64,000 bases of DNA from Pseudomonas alloputida (GCF_021283545.2 NZ_CP128540.1:1585501-1649500), one strand, 5' to 3'. Shown: positions 25,405 through 35,170, counted from the first letter of the stretch. A program made the numbers and translations. The notes: generated from the letters alone by a model not told the origin.

Positions 25405-26004
25405 ATGCCCAGACCCCGCTGCGAGCGCTGCCAGCGCCCGCTCGACCATTGCCTATGCCCACTGATCCCCGCGCTCGACAGCCGCACCCGTGTGATCCTG
25501 CTGCAGCACCCCAGTGAAACTGCCCATGCCCTGAACACGGCGCGCCTGGCTGCCCTTGGCCTGAACAATGCCGAGCTGCGGATTGGAGAGGTGTTCGATG
25601 ACCTGCATGACCTGCTCGCCACCCCCGGATACCACCCGGTGCTGCTGTTCCCGGGTGATGACGCCCAGGTGCTGACAGCTTATGGCGAGGCGGGCGACAA
25701 ACCTTTGCTGCTGATCGTGCCCGACGGCACCTGGCGCAAGGCGCGCAAGCTGCTGTACCTGAACCCGTTGCTGGGGGGGCTGCCACGGGTGACGCTGGGG
25801 CAGGTGGCCGCTTCACGCTATCGGTTGCGCAAAGCGCCGGAGGCGGGTGCGTTGTCGACGATCGAGGCGGTGGTCGGGGCATTGAACACGCTGGAGCAAC
25901 CGGCCTGCTTCGATGCACTGCTGGCGCCGTTCGAGACGTTGATCGAGGGGCAGATCAGGGCCATGGGCGTAGAGACCTTTCAGCGTAATCATGGCCGCGA
26001 GTGA
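25405..26004 (+). CDS. DTW-domain tRNA-uridine aminocarboxypropyltransferase
   Basis: A 199-aa protein from ATG 25405, with AAGGAG in front. RCERCQRPLDHCLC near the N-terminus holds four Cys that could bind zinc. The family motif appears as VPDGTWRKARKL, and a TIEAVVGAL segment follows. DTW-domain proteins such as E. coli TapT transfer the 3-amino-3-carboxypropyl group of S-adenosylmethionine to a tRNA uridine. It is cytosolic. It begins 36 bp behind the aer hairpin. Confidence 0.87.
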   Translation: MPRPRCERCQRPLDHCLCPLIPALDSRTRVILLQHPSETAHALNTARLAALGLNNAELRIGEVFDDLHDLLATPGYHPVLLFPGDDAQVLTAYGEAGDKPLLLIVPDGTWRKARKLLYLNPLLGGLPRVTLGQVAASRYRLRKAPEAGALSTIEAVVGALNTLEQPACFDALLAPFETLIEGQIRAMGVETFQRNHGRE

Positions 26005-26011
26005 GGGTTGG

Positions 26012-26028
26012 GGGCTGCTTTGCAGCCC
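26012..26028. terminator. Short hairpin between convergent DTW and TolC-family genes
   Basis: GGGCTGC-TTT-GCAGCCC forms a perfect 7-bp stem. It lies 7 bp behind the DTW gene stop and 38 bp before the minus-strand stop of the TolC-family gene. Confidence 0.5.
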
Positions 26029-26066
26029 ATTCGCAGCACAAAGCGGCCCCGCTACCTAAAACCCGC

Positions 26067-27425
26067 TCAACGCATCTCAGGCAGACGCGCCTCGGTGCGG
26101 ACTTCGGTGGTCGCCAGCGCCTCTGGTGGCAACGAAATATGCTGTTTGCTCAGCAATTCACCCATGGTCGCCAGTACGCGGTAGCGCGAGAACTCTTCAG
26201 TATAACGCACCTCGGTGTAGCGGCGGTCGGCGTTGTACAGCTCGTTCTCACTGTCGAGGACGTCCAGCAGGGTGCGCTGGCCCAGGCCGAACTGGTCCTG
26301 GTAGGCCGCACGCACACGCTTGGTGGTTTCGGCGTATTCACGCGCGGTCGGCAGCTGCTTGCTGGCGTTGTTCATGGCGTTCCACGCCAGGCTCAGGTTC
26401 TCGGTCAACTCACGCAGGGCGTTGTTGCGAATGTCCAGTGCCTGGTTGATCTTGTGCGCGTCGGACTGTAGGCGAGCCTTGTCGCTGCCACCGCGGAACA
26501 GGTTGTAGTTCATCTCCACGCCAGCTTGCCAGTCGTTGTTGTTGTGGCCTTTCTCGCCGCCGGTGTTGTTGTTGGCACCGGTTGCCAGAATGGCGTCGAA
26601 GCGTGGGTAGAAGGTCGACTTGCCCACTTCGTACTGCTTCTCGGCGGCGTTGACGTCAGCCTGGGCAGACTTGATGTACGGGTTGTTCTGACGCATGCCA
26701 TCGCGGGCTTCTTCGAGGGTGCCTGGCACCTCGCCCTTGATGCTCTGCGGGCTTTCCAGCTCGTCCGGGGCACGGCCAATCACACTGAAGAAGTTGGCCT
26801 CGGCATCGGCCAGGTCGACTTCGGCGGTGTCCAGGTTGTTTTCCGCCAGGGCGCGACGGGCGCGGGACTGGTCGAGGTCGGCGGTGCTGCCGACGCCGCG
26901 CTCGTTGCGCAGGCCAATCTGATCGTTGACGCGCAGGTGAGCTTGCAGGTTGTTCTTGGCCAGGGTCACCAGTTCACGGCGTTTGAGCACTTCCAGGTAG
27001 ACCTCGACTGCACGCAGGGCGACATCCTGGGCGACGGCCTGGGTGTAATAGGCGCGGGAGGTAGAGACCGCCTCGGTGCGTCCTACTTCATTCGAGGTGT
27101 TGAAGCCGTCGAAGATCATCTGCCGCAGGCGCAGTTCGGACTGGGTGTAGTTGAGGGTTTCCTTGTTGTGGTTTCCCTCGGCGCGGGTAGTGGCGTTGTC
27201 CGAGCGCTGGCGGCCATAACCGGCAACCAGGTCCACGGAAGGGTAGTAGCCACCACGCGCGAACTTCACGTCTTCATCGGCCGACAGCTTGCTGTTACGG
27301 TTGGAGCTGACTTGTGGGTGGTAGTCCACGGCGCTTTGGACAGCCTCGGTAATCGACATCGCCTGTACGTTGGCACTCGCCAGGGCCAACAGTAAAGCAC
27401 TGGTGATGGGGTTCAAAACGCGCAT
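26067..27425 (-). CDS. lapE: TolC-family outer-membrane channel protein (LapE-like)
   Basis: A 452-aa protein with signal peptide MRVLNPITSALLLALASANVQA. The mature part begins MSITEAVQSAVDYHPQVSSN and shows two TolC repeats rich in helices (ALRAVEVYLEVLKRRELVTL ... RVNDQIGLRNERGVGSTADL, and FGLGQRTLLDVLDSENELYN). TolC trimers form the outer-membrane duct of type I secretion systems. In P. putida the LapA adhesin exporter uses a TolC-like protein, LapE, whose gene I recall at this locus (PP_4519) away from lapBC. The LapE name rests on that synteny; a general TolC role is the alternative. Confidence 0.8.
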   Translation of the reverse strand: MRVLNPITSALLLALASANVQAMSITEAVQSAVDYHPQVSSNRNSKLSADEDVKFARGGYYPSVDLVAGYGRQRSDNATTRAEGNHNKETLNYTQSELRLRQMIFDGFNTSNEVGRTEAVSTSRAYYTQAVAQDVALRAVEVYLEVLKRRELVTLAKNNLQAHLRVNDQIGLRNERGVGSTADLDQSRARRALAENNLDTAEVDLADAEANFFSVIGRAPDELESPQSIKGEVPGTLEEARDGMRQNNPYIKSAQADVNAAEKQYEVGKSTFYPRFDAILATGANNNTGGEKGHNNNDWQAGVEMNYNLFRGGSDKARLQSDAHKINQALDIRNNALRELTENLSLAWNAMNNASKQLPTAREYAETTKRVRAAYQDQFGLGQRTLLDVLDSENELYNADRRYTEVRYTEEFSRYRVLATMGELLSKQHISLPPEALATTEVRTEARLPEMR

Positions 27426-27736
27426 GGTACATCTCCCTGATCCTGGAATTGATCCTGCTGTTCGCCAAAAAAATGACGATAAACTTATCGCGTATAGTGT
27501 TGCAGGTTTTTAACAACACAGCTAAGTACATTCAACGCGATAGGTAAGAAGATTTATTCATATCAAATTGCCATATAATATCTTTGTTGTCTAATAAGTG
27601 TGCATTCAAGGGCACGGAATGAACGCAGGAAATGCCTTGAAAACCAATGGATACAAGGGCTATGCCCAGTTCCAGAACTAATTCGGATAAAGAGGGCATT
27701 GATTAGGCGAAAGCGATATTTGGCGACAAAATATTG
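27426..27736. promoter_or_regulatory. AT-rich promoter region of the TolC-family gene
   Basis: This 311-bp gap is strikingly AT-rich for the region. CGATAA-AC-TTATCG (27477-27490) is a 14-bp palindrome about 52-65 bp ahead of the start. On the minus strand ACTATA just behind it is a possible -10. A 20-codon frame at 27619-27681 (MNAGNALKTNGYKGYAQFQN) with a weak ribosome site runs the other way; I do not call it a gene. The rest holds no recognisable feature. Confidence 0.5.
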
Positions 27737-28102
27737 TCACTTTGGCTTGTGCAGGGTTTTCAGGCTGAGGATGTACAGGGTGACCAATGCGGCACTGGTC
27801 AACATGAAGGTGCGCGCCCAGAACAGCGGCACCAGGTAGCACGACAGGCCAATGCTGGCCCACATCAGGCCGATGGCGTAGACCTTGCCCTTGAGGGGGA
27901 TGCCTTCACCACTGAGGTAGTCACGAATCCATGGCCCCAGCTTGGGATGATGGACCAGCCAGTGATGGAAGCGCGGCGAGCTGCGGGCAAAGCAGGCCGC
28001 CGCCAAAAGCAGGAATGGGGTGGTGGGCAATACCGGCAGGAATATCCCCAGCACCCCCAGCGCGACGCTGAGCCAGCCAGTGGCCAGCAGCAGGTAGCGC
28101 AC
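27737..28102 (-). CDS. YbaN/DUF454 family inner-membrane protein
   Basis: A 121-aa protein with three to four hydrophobic segments. LGIFLPVLPTTPFLLLAAACFARSSPR at about 18-44 is the YbaN/DUF454 hallmark, and a HHWLVHHPKLGPWIRDY segment follows. The function of the family is unknown. It starts 7 bp behind the UPF0149 gene on the same strand, so the two are probably cotranscribed. Confidence 0.87.
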   Translation of the reverse strand: MRYLLLATGWLSVALGVLGIFLPVLPTTPFLLLAAACFARSSPRFHHWLVHHPKLGPWIRDYLSGEGIPLKGKVYAIGLMWASIGLSCYLVPLFWARTFMLTSAALVTLYILSLKTLHKPK

Positions 28103-28109
28103 AGCTTGC

Positions 28110-28697
28110 TCAGTGGTGGCGTGGCTTGAGCAGCGCCGGTTTTTCGTCAGGGGCGTGCAGCAGCAGGAACAGTGCGCTCAGTGCCTCGGGGATTTGCACG
28201 ATCATGTCATCCTGCAGGTTGGCGTTGCTGGCGATGTCGGCGAACTCTGGTTGTTCGTCGAACAAGCCCGAACCCACCATGATCGGCAGCAACATTTCGC
28301 TGACTTCTTCCTCGGCGTTTTCGAACCACGCCTCTTCCCGCAGGAACACGCCTTCCATGAAGCCGATGCACCAGCCGCGCAGGTCGGAATCGTCCGGCTC
28401 ATCGGTCAGGTCGAGGTCGCAGGGCAGGTCGAATTCTTCGTCGCTGGCCAGCTGGCGGGCAATGTGTGCCTTGAGCGCCACCAGGGTGGCCTCGATCTCG
28501 GTGCGCTGGGCTTCGCTGGCGTAGTGCGGCTCCTCGGCGAACAGGGCGTCGATCCATTCGCGCTCGGGCACGTCCTCGGCGTTGATCGAAAGAGCGGTGA
28601 GGTAGCCGTGTGCGGCGACATAGTCCAGCGCTTCTTCGTGCAGCTCGTCGGCGTCGAGGAAGGCTTGCAGGCGGGTCAGTTGCTCGGCGAAGGACAT
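28110..28697 (-). CDS. UPF0149/YecA-family protein
   Basis: A 195-aa acidic protein starting MSFAEQLTRLQAFLDADELH. DYVAAHGYLTALSINAEDVP and RGWCIGFMEGVFLREEAWF are typical of the YgfB/YecA fold. The C-terminal SEC-C zinc motif of longer YecA members is missing; the end is LLKPRHH. The molecular role is unclear. It is followed closely by the YbaN gene and is divergent from recQ. Confidence 0.83.
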   Translation of the reverse strand: MSFAEQLTRLQAFLDADELHEEALDYVAAHGYLTALSINAEDVPEREWIDALFAEEPHYASEAQRTEIEATLVALKAHIARQLASDEEFDLPCDLDLTDEPDDSDLRGWCIGFMEGVFLREEAWFENAEEEVSEMLLPIMVGSGLFDEQPEFADIASNANLQDDMIVQIPEALSALFLLLHAPDEKPALLKPRHH

Positions 28698-28940
28698 TAC
28701 AGGGCTACCTTGGGGAATAAACGATAACGAATTCTAGCACCTTGCAGCGGCAGCGGGGCAAAGGGAACGTCTATCGCCGCGGTGCATGTGCAGCACGGTG
28801 CTGCGGTATACTCCGCGATTTTTCATCCAGGGGCAGGTTTCAATGGCTGCCTGGCAAAAACCGCTTACGCATTTGGCGTGTGCGGGGCGGGTTTTTCGTC
28901 CAGCCTTTATCCAGGATGGTACGGCGATTTGGAGTTGCAC

Positions 28941-31088
28941 ATGCTCGAACAGGCTCAGCGCGTTCTCAAGGACATCTTCGGCTACGACAGTTTCCGTGGG
29001 CGCCAGGCAGCGATCATCGAATGCGTGGCCAATGGCGGCGATGCCTTGGTACTGATGCCCACCGGTGGCGGCAAATCGCTGTGTTTCCAGGTGCCGGGGC
29101 TGCTGCGCCCGGGCTTGACGGTGGTGGTATCGCCACTGATCGCGCTGATGGACGACCAGGTCGCCACCCTTGACGAGCTGGGTGTGTCTGCGGCCGCCCT
29201 GAACTCTACCCTGACGGCGGAGCAGCAGCGTGAACTGGCCGGGCGCCTGCGCCGTGGTGAGGTCAAGATGCTGTACCTGGCGCCGGAACGCCTGGTGCAG
29301 CCGCGCATGCTCGACTTCCTGCGCGATCTGGACATCTCGCTGTTCGCCATTGACGAGGCCCACTGCGTTTCGCAATGGGGGCACGATTTCCGCCCAGAGT
29401 ACCTGCAGCTGGGCCAGCTGGCCGAACTGTTTCCGCATGTGCCGCGCATTGCGCTTACCGCTACGGCCGACATGCGAACCCGCGAGGAGATCGTTCAGCG
29501 CCTGCACCTGCAAGGCGCCGAGCGCTTCCTGTCGAGTTTCGACCGGCCCAACATCTTTTACCGCATCGTGCCCAAGGAGGCACCGCGCAAGCAGTTGATG
29601 GCCTTCCTCGGCGAACGTCGTGGCAACGCTGGCATCGTCTACTGCCTGTCGCGCAAGAAGGTCGACGAAACCGCCGCCTTCCTCTGTAGTCAGGGGTTCC
29701 CCGCGCTGCCGTATCACGCCGGCCTGGCCGCCGAGACGCGGGCGGCCAACCAGCATCGCTTCCTGAACGAGGAAGGGCTGATCATGGTCGCTACCATTGC
29801 TTTCGGCATGGGTATCGACAAGCCCAACGTGCGCTTCGTTGCTCACCTCGACCTGCCCAAATCGCTTGAAGCCTACTATCAGGAAACCGGCCGGGCCGGC
29901 CGTGACGGCCTGCCCTCCGATGCCTGGATGGCCTACGGGCTGCAGGACATGGTGATGCTCAAGCAGATGCTGCAGAACTCCGAAGGCGACGAGCGCCACA
30001 AGCGCATCGAGCAGCACAAGCTGGACGCCATGCTGGCGCTGTGCGAAGAAACCCGCTGCCGCCGCCAGTCGCTGCTGGCGTACTTCGACGAGATCCTCGA
30101 ACAACCGTGCGGGCACTGCGACAACTGTGTCGACAACATCCAGACCTGGGACGCTACCGAGCCGGCCCGCCAGGCGCTGTCGGCGGTGTTCCGCACCGGC
30201 CAGCGCTATGGTGTTGGCCACCTGGTCGATGTGCTGTTGGGCAAGGACACCGAGAAGGTGCGCAATTTCGGCCACGAGAAGCTGTCGGTATTCGGCGTTG
30301 GCAAAGGCTTGGCCGAGGTCGAGTGGCGCTCACTGTTCCGTCAGTTGGTGGCGCGCGGCCTGGTCGATATCGACCTGGAAGGCTACGGCGGCCTGCGCCT
30401 GTCCGACAGCTGCCGGCCGCTGCTGCGCGGCGAGGTGACCTTGCAACTGCGCCGTGATCTCAAACCGCAGACCACGGCCAAAACCTCGTCGTCCAGCGGC
30501 GGCAGCCCGGCCAGCCAGCTGGTGCGTGCCGAAGAGCGCGATCTGTGGGAAGCGCTGCGTACCCTGCGCCGCAAGCTGGCCGAAGAACACAGTGTGCCGC
30601 CCTACGTCATCTTCCCCGACTCGACACTGCTGGAGATGCTGCGCAGCCAGCCGGTCAGCCTCAGCGACATGGCCCAGGTCAGCGGTGTGGGGGCGCGCAA
30701 GCTGGAGCGCTACGGCCAGGCGTTCCTCGAAGTGCTGAACAACAGCGGTGGCACCGACGAGGCTCCGAAAGTGGTGCTCGACCTGCGCCACGAACTGGTC
30801 AGCCTGGCCCGTGCCGGCATGACCCCGGCGCAGATCGCCGGGCAGCTCAACTGCAGCGAGAAGAACGTGTATAGCCTGCTGGCCGAGGCGTTGGGCCGCC
30901 AGGAGCTGAGTCTGGACCAGGCCATCGACCTGCCGGAAGACCTGATGATGGAGGTGCAGGACGCCTTTCTTGATGGCGAGGGTGAGCTGCCACCGGTGTC
31001 GGCCATTGCCCCGCAGTTCGGGGCGCGGGTGCCGGAGGGCGTACTCTATTGCGTGCGCGCAGCACTGGCGGCGGAATTCGAATTGTAA
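28941..31088 (+). CDS. recQ: ATP-dependent DNA helicase RecQ
   Basis: A 715-aa protein from ATG 28941 with GGAG at 28931-28934; the open frame extends upstream without signals. Walker A TGGGKS lies at residues 41-46, DEAH at about 138, followed by the aromatic-rich loop [13 protein letters not shown]. The zinc site uses [10 protein letters not shown] and CGHCDNC (about 372-396), followed by the RQC winged helix. An HRDC domain runs from about 527 to 600 and a helical tail follows. It unwinds DNA 3'-5' in recombination and repair, chiefly with RecJ in the RecFOR pathway. Confidence 0.95.
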   Translation: MLEQAQRVLKDIFGYDSFRGRQAAIIECVANGGDALVLMPTGGGKSLCFQVPGLLRPGLTVVVSPLIALMDDQVATLDELGVSAAALNSTLTAEQQRELAGRLRRGEVKMLYLAPERLVQPRMLDFLRDLDISLFAIDEAHCVSQWGHDFRPEYLQLGQLAELFPHVPRIALTATADMRTREEIVQRLHLQGAERFLSSFDRPNIFYRIVPKEAPRKQLMAFLGERRGNAGIVYCLSRKKVDETAAFLCSQGFPALPYHAGLAAETRAANQHRFLNEEGLIMVATIAFGMGIDKPNVRFVAHLDLPKSLEAYYQETGRAGRDGLPSDAWMAYGLQDMVMLKQMLQNSEGDERHKRIEQHKLDAMLALCEETRCRRQSLLAYFDEILEQPCGHCDNCVDNIQTWDATEPARQALSAVFRTGQRYGVGHLVDVLLGKDTEKVRNFGHEKLSVFGVGKGLAEVEWRSLFRQLVARGLVDIDLEGYGGLRLSDSCRPLLRGEVTLQLRRDLKPQTTAKTSSSSGGSPASQLVRAEERDLWEALRTLRRKLAEEHSVPPYVIFPDSTLLEMLRSQPVSLSDMAQVSGVGARKLERYGQAFLEVLNNSGGTDEAPKVVLDLRHELVSLARAGMTPAQIAGQLNCSEKNVYSLLAEALGRQELSLDQAIDLPEDLMMEVQDAFLDGEGELPPVSAIAPQFGARVPEGVLYCVRAALAAEFEL

Positions 31089-31207
31089 ACGCATGCAGGA
31101 TCGAAGGCAGAAGCGCCATCTGCTGACCTTTGTCATGCTTTTTGACGATTATCGAACGCGTAACCATGGCCGAGCCTTGCCTCGTAGGGCAGGGCATGGT
31201 TAGCTGC

Positions 31208-31218
31208 CTAATAATTAG
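31208..31218. promoter_or_regulatory. Small palindrome ahead of the MarR gene
   Basis: CTAATAATTAG is a perfect 11-bp palindrome 21 bp before the start codon. AT-rich palindromes in this position are common autoregulatory sites of MarR/SlyA proteins. Confidence 0.45.
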
Positions 31219-31239
31219 ATCTACTCCAATGAGTTCCTT

Positions 31240-31677
31240 ATGCCCCTGAACGACAACCAACACCGCTTTGGCATGCAACTGGCCCAGATGTCCCGAGGTT
31301 GGCGTGCCGAGCTGGACCGCCGCCTGGCCGGGCTCAACCTGTCCCAGGCGCGCTGGCTGGTGTTGCTGCACCTGGCCCGCTTCGAAGAAGCCCCGACACA
31401 GCGTGAGCTGGCCCAGAGCGTAGGCGTCGAAGGCCCGACCCTGGCGCGTCTGCTCGACAGCCTGGAAGCGCAAGGGCTGGTGCGCCGGCAGGCGGTGCTG
31501 GAGGATCGGCGGGCGAAGAAGATTGTACTGTGCCCGCCGGCCAAGCCGTTGATCGATCAGATCGAGACCATCGCCAACCAGCTGCGGGTAGAGCTGTTTA
31601 CCGGCGTGGACGAGGCGGACTTGCAGGTCTGTATGCGCGTGCATGCCAAGATCCTGGCCAACCTCGAAAAGTCCTGA
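31240..31677 (+). CDS. MarR/SlyA-family transcriptional regulator
   Basis: A 145-aa protein starting MPLNDNQHRFGMQLAQMSRG. The winged helix runs LSQARWLVLLHLARFEEAPT, QRELAQSVGVEGPTLARLLD and the wing LVRRQAVLEDRRAKKI, in which D-R is the conserved MarR wing motif. Terminal helices form the dimer. SlyA-type regulators respond to small phenolic ligands and counter-silence genes. Targets are unknown; autoregulation through the palindrome at 31208 is plausible. Confidence 0.88.
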   Translation: MPLNDNQHRFGMQLAQMSRGWRAELDRRLAGLNLSQARWLVLLHLARFEEAPTQRELAQSVGVEGPTLARLLDSLEAQGLVRRQAVLEDRRAKKIVLCPPAKPLIDQIETIANQLRVELFTGVDEADLQVCMRVHAKILANLEKS

Positions 31678-31709
31678 GCTCACCCATCGATGCAGGTGCA
31701 GTGCAAGCC

Positions 31710-33896
31710 TCAGAAGGTGTGCCCAAGGTTCAGGTACACCGCTTGCTCATGCGCACTGTTGGCGCCGTAGCTGAAGTTCAGTGGCCCTAGAGGCGTATCC
31801 AGCCCCAGAAAGATGCTCGCCGCATTGATGTACCCACTGTCGAATTCGTTGTCGTTGTTCCACGCCCGCCCACGCTCCAGCGAGCCGCCGATGTACAGCG
31901 GGAAGTCCAGCGGCACATAGGCCCGCGGCGTCAGCCGGCGGTAATAGACCATGCGCAGCAGGCTCGCGTTCTGCCCCGATACCGAGTCCTCGCGGAAGCC
32001 TGACAGCTGTCGCGCCCCGCCCATCACGAAGCTCGACGTCACCACTTCGGTATCGTCAAGCGTGCGCCCGTAGCTCCCACCCAGCACGAACGTGTTCGGC
32101 CCGCTGCTGATGGCCTTGTCCAGGGTGAACAGCCACTGCCGGTAATCCTGGTCGGAGTCCAGCGACTTGTCGTATTTGCGCAAGGTCAGGCCGATGTCCT
32201 CGCCATGGTGCGGGAAGTACACGTTATCGAGGGTGTCGAACGAGTACTTCAGCTCGTAGAAACCTTCGTTGAAACTGACTTTGGGCAGGTCCTGGTCGCC
32301 GATGCGCACCTCGGCCTCGCCCCAGGCCTTGCCCACGCCCAGGCGCACTTCCCCGCTGTTGCCGATCTGCCGGCCTACGTTCAGGCCAAAACCGTAGCGC
32401 TCCAGGCGATACTCGGCGACCGGGTCGTTGTCCAGGGTGGCTTCGATGTTCTGCGAGCCCAGGTCCAGATACGGCGCAATGAAGTAGCGTGAGCCCACAT
32501 CCAGGGGTTGGTAGAACTCACTGTACAGCGCTTGCTGGTCACCGATCTGGCCGCGGGTCAGCCATTCGGCGCCAAGGCTGTTGATGCCGTTGACCCGGTA
32601 GCTGGCGCCCAGGTTGAATGCGCTGTCGCCGCGCAGGTCATCGGACAGGTTCAGGCCCAGGCGCAGGTAGTCGGTGCCGCCGCGTCGGCCGCGGGCGTTG
32701 ATCACCAAGGTGTGGTCGTTGCCCTTGTGCACCACGCGGTACTGCACCCTGTCGAAGTAGTCCAGGCCATACAGCGTACCCATGTCGGTCTGCAGGCGGT
32801 CCAGTTCCAGCGGTGCGTCGATCGGCTGGCGGATATACGAGCGGATCACATCATCGCTGACCTTGGAGTCGTTTTCGATCCGGATTGCGGTAATTACCGG
32901 CGTGCGCTGGCGCGGCGAGCGGGCCACGGCCAGGCTGGCGTCGCCCTCGAGCTGGCGCAGGGCGGCCAGGCGCGGGTCAAGCAGGCGAGTGGCGCGGTAA
33001 CCGGCGTCGATCATGTCGCGGGCACGGCCGAAATCTGTCACGCCGAAGGCGGTCAGCGATGGCTGGATGAGGATGTCGTCGCGGTGCAGGCTGGCCAGTT
33101 GTTCTTCGGAGTTGCGCCGGGTCATCAAAGTGATCGACTGATTCAGCACGTCGACCACCGTCAGTAATTGCTTGCGATCGCGCAGCGGGGTGCCGATGTC
33201 GACCACGATGGCCAGGTCCACGCCCATTTCGCGGGCCACATCCACCGGAATGTTGTCGACCATGCCGCCGTCGACCAGCAGGCGGCCGTCCAGTTCGACC
33301 GGGGCGAACACGGCGGGGATCGACATGCTGGCGCGGATTACCTGGGGCAGGTGACCACGGCGGAATACGACTTTTTCGCCACTGGCGATGTCGGTGGCCA
33401 CGGCGCGGAAGGGGATGGGCAGCTTGTCGAAGTCGCGGGTATCGGCGGTATGCGCCAGTTTGCTTTCCAGCAGCAGTGACAGGTTCTGGCCCTGAATCAC
33501 ACCCAGCGGCAGGCCCAGGCTGCCGTCGTCGCGAAAGCTGAGCTTCTGCTTGACCAGAAAGTCGCGGTCATCCTGCTTGCGCCGGAACGGCACATCCTCG
33601 CGGGGCGGTGCATCGGAGAGCGCCTGTTGCCAGTCAAGGGTGGTCGCGAGTTTTTCCAGCTCTTCGACACTGTAGCCCGAGGCGTACAGGCCGCCGACCA
33701 CCGCGCCCATGCTGGTGCCGGCGATGGCGTCGATGCGCACACCCTGTTCCTCCAGCGCCTTGAGTACGCCGATGTGGGCCAGGCCACGGGCCGCACCGCC
33801 AGACAACACCAGGCCGACCTTGGGCCTGGCGGGTTCCGCAGCGATTGCCGTAAGCGAGGTAAGGACGAGCAGAAAACAGAACAGCAAACGGCGCAT
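31710..33896 (-). CDS. plpD: Patatin-like phospholipase with Omp85-type barrel, type Vd autotransporter (PlpD-like)
   Basis: A 728-aa protein with signal peptide MRRLLFCFLLVLTSLTAIAA. The patatin domain shows GGAARGLAHIG (oxyanion hole), GTSMG with Ser62, and DGGMVDN with Asp at about 209, the Ser-Asp dyad. A POTRA-like domain lies near 335-410 (VITAIRIENDSKVSDDVIRS). A C-terminal beta-barrel ends in NLGHTF, whose terminal Phe is expected for BAM-inserted barrels. PlpD delivers phospholipase A1 activity to the cell surface in P. aeruginosa. An in-frame extension to 33995 is unsupported because the signal peptide fixes the start. Confidence 0.9.
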   Translation of the reverse strand: MRRLLFCFLLVLTSLTAIAAEPARPKVGLVLSGGAARGLAHIGVLKALEEQGVRIDAIAGTSMGAVVGGLYASGYSVEELEKLATTLDWQQALSDAPPREDVPFRRKQDDRDFLVKQKLSFRDDGSLGLPLGVIQGQNLSLLLESKLAHTADTRDFDKLPIPFRAVATDIASGEKVVFRRGHLPQVIRASMSIPAVFAPVELDGRLLVDGGMVDNIPVDVAREMGVDLAIVVDIGTPLRDRKQLLTVVDVLNQSITLMTRRNSEEQLASLHRDDILIQPSLTAFGVTDFGRARDMIDAGYRATRLLDPRLAALRQLEGDASLAVARSPRQRTPVITAIRIENDSKVSDDVIRSYIRQPIDAPLELDRLQTDMGTLYGLDYFDRVQYRVVHKGNDHTLVINARGRRGGTDYLRLGLNLSDDLRGDSAFNLGASYRVNGINSLGAEWLTRGQIGDQQALYSEFYQPLDVGSRYFIAPYLDLGSQNIEATLDNDPVAEYRLERYGFGLNVGRQIGNSGEVRLGVGKAWGEAEVRIGDQDLPKVSFNEGFYELKYSFDTLDNVYFPHHGEDIGLTLRKYDKSLDSDQDYRQWLFTLDKAISSGPNTFVLGGSYGRTLDDTEVVTSSFVMGGARQLSGFREDSVSGQNASLLRMVYYRRLTPRAYVPLDFPLYIGGSLERGRAWNNDNEFDSGYINAASIFLGLDTPLGPLNFSYGANSAHEQAVYLNLGHTF

Positions 33897-33963
33897 CGTG
33901 AGTCTCAAACCGTGGGCTAAAGACCGATAGTATAAGCGGCCCCTTACCTGGAGATGTTTCACC

Positions 33964-34245
33964 ATGGCTAACCACAAGCCGGAAATCGTCATCACCTATT
34001 GCACCCAGTGCCAGTGGCTGCTGCGTGCTGCCTGGCTGGCTCAGGAACTGCTCAGCACCTTTGCCGACGACCTTGGCCGGGTAGCGCTGGAGCCGGGTAC
34101 CGGGGGTATCTTCCGCATCACCTGCAATGGCGTGCAGATCTGGGAGCGCAAGGCCGACGGTGGTTTCCCCGAAGCGAAGGTACTGAAGCAGCGGGTGCGC
34201 GACCAGGTCGACCCGCAGCGTGATCTTGGTCACAACGACCGCTGA
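33964..34245 (+). CDS. SelT/SelW/SelH-family thioredoxin-like protein
   Basis: A 93-aa protein: PEIVITYCTQCQWLLRAAWL places the redox CxxC motif (CTQC) after the first strand as in Rdx-family proteins. Both positions are Cys, so no selenocysteine is involved. FADDLGRVALEPGTGGIFRI and QIWERKADGGFPEAKVLKQR complete the fold. It probably acts in cytosolic redox reactions; the partner is unknown. Its stop codon directly abuts that of the convergent EamA gene. Confidence 0.88.
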   Translation: MANHKPEIVITYCTQCQWLLRAAWLAQELLSTFADDLGRVALEPGTGGIFRITCNGVQIWERKADGGFPEAKVLKQRVRDQVDPQRDLGHNDR

Positions 34246-35136
34246 TCAGGCGCCCTCGGTCAGTGGTCGCTGCCTGGGCGGTTGCTCGGCAGCCAGACGG
34301 CTGGACAGCACGATAGCGAAGATGATCAGCGCGCCGCCCAGCAGCATGCGCACGGTCGGGGTTTCGGCGAACACTGCCCAGGCCACGGCAATACCGTAGA
34401 CCGGCTCCATGCCGAACACGACCGCGGCGGTGCGCGCCTTGATCACCGCCAGGCTGGCGACGAGCAGGCTGTGCGCCACACCCGTGCAGAAGATGCCGAG
34501 CAGGGCGATCCACAGCCAGTCCAGGGCCGCAACGTCGGCCAGGCCGGGCGCTGCGAACGGCAGCAGGCACAGGCCCACCACCAGGTTTTGCCACAGTGCG
34601 GCCTGTACTGCAGGCAAACGGCCGGAGCCGGCCCGATTGGTCAGTGACAGCAGCGAGAACAGCAGGCCCGAGAGCAGTGCCCAGAGCAGGCCGCCGGTGG
34701 CTTCGCTGGCCAGGTCGAATGCTGGTGTGACCAGTATCAGGCCGATGCTGACCAGCACGACCAAGACGGCTTCGTTACGGTGGATACGCTCGCGGAACAG
34801 CAGGCTTTCGAGGATCACCGTAAAGGCCGGGAAGCTGGCGAAGCCGAGGGTGGCGATGGCTACGCCGCCCACTTTGACGGCGATGAAGAAGCTGACCCAG
34901 TGGCCGGCCAGCAGCACACCACCGAGCAGCAGGCGGCGCGCATCCTGGCTGCTCAGGCGTTGCCAGCCCGGACCGGCCAGGCTGGCGAACAGGGCCAGCG
35001 CGAGTACGGCGAAGGTGGCGCGACCGAAGACGATGATCGCCGGGCTGGCGCTGGTGGCCAGTTTGCCGAAGACGCCGGTAAGGCCGAAGAACAGCGCGCC
35101 AATGTGCAGTGCGCCGAGGGCGGTGCGGTGGTTCAT
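34246..35136 (-). CDS. EamA/DMT-family transporter
   Basis: A 296-aa protein from ATG 35136 (MNHRTALGALHIGALFFGLT); a longer frame to 35217 would enter a REP element. It has ten helices in two EamA repeats. Conserved elements are SFFIAVKVGGVAIATLGFAS and VVFGMEPVYGIAVAWAVFAE. It is an inner-membrane metabolite transporter of unknown substrate. Its 3' end meets the SelW-type gene without a gap. Confidence 0.88.
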   Translation of the reverse strand: MNHRTALGALHIGALFFGLTGVFGKLATSASPAIIVFGRATFAVLALALFASLAGPGWQRLSSQDARRLLLGGVLLAGHWVSFFIAVKVGGVAIATLGFASFPAFTVILESLLFRERIHRNEAVLVVLVSIGLILVTPAFDLASEATGGLLWALLSGLLFSLLSLTNRAGSGRLPAVQAALWQNLVVGLCLLPFAAPGLADVAALDWLWIALLGIFCTGVAHSLLVASLAVIKARTAAVVFGMEPVYGIAVAWAVFAETPTVRMLLGGALIIFAIVLSSRLAAEQPPRQRPLTEGA

Positions 35137-35170
35137 GGTGGGTCCTTGATGGAGATCTCTACAGGCAGTG

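Noticed and set aside
23715..25622. 635-codon minus-strand frame across aer
   Set aside because: Shadow of the aer coding sequence in GC-rich DNA; low-complexity His/Arg/Gln-rich product, while the plus strand has complete PAS and MCP domains.
27619..27681. 20-codon peptide frame in the TolC-gene upstream region
   Set aside because: Weak ribosome site and no family recognition; could be chance in AT-rich DNA.
28734..30275. 513-codon minus-strand frame across recQ
   Set aside because: Antisense of a complete RecQ; no independent signals.
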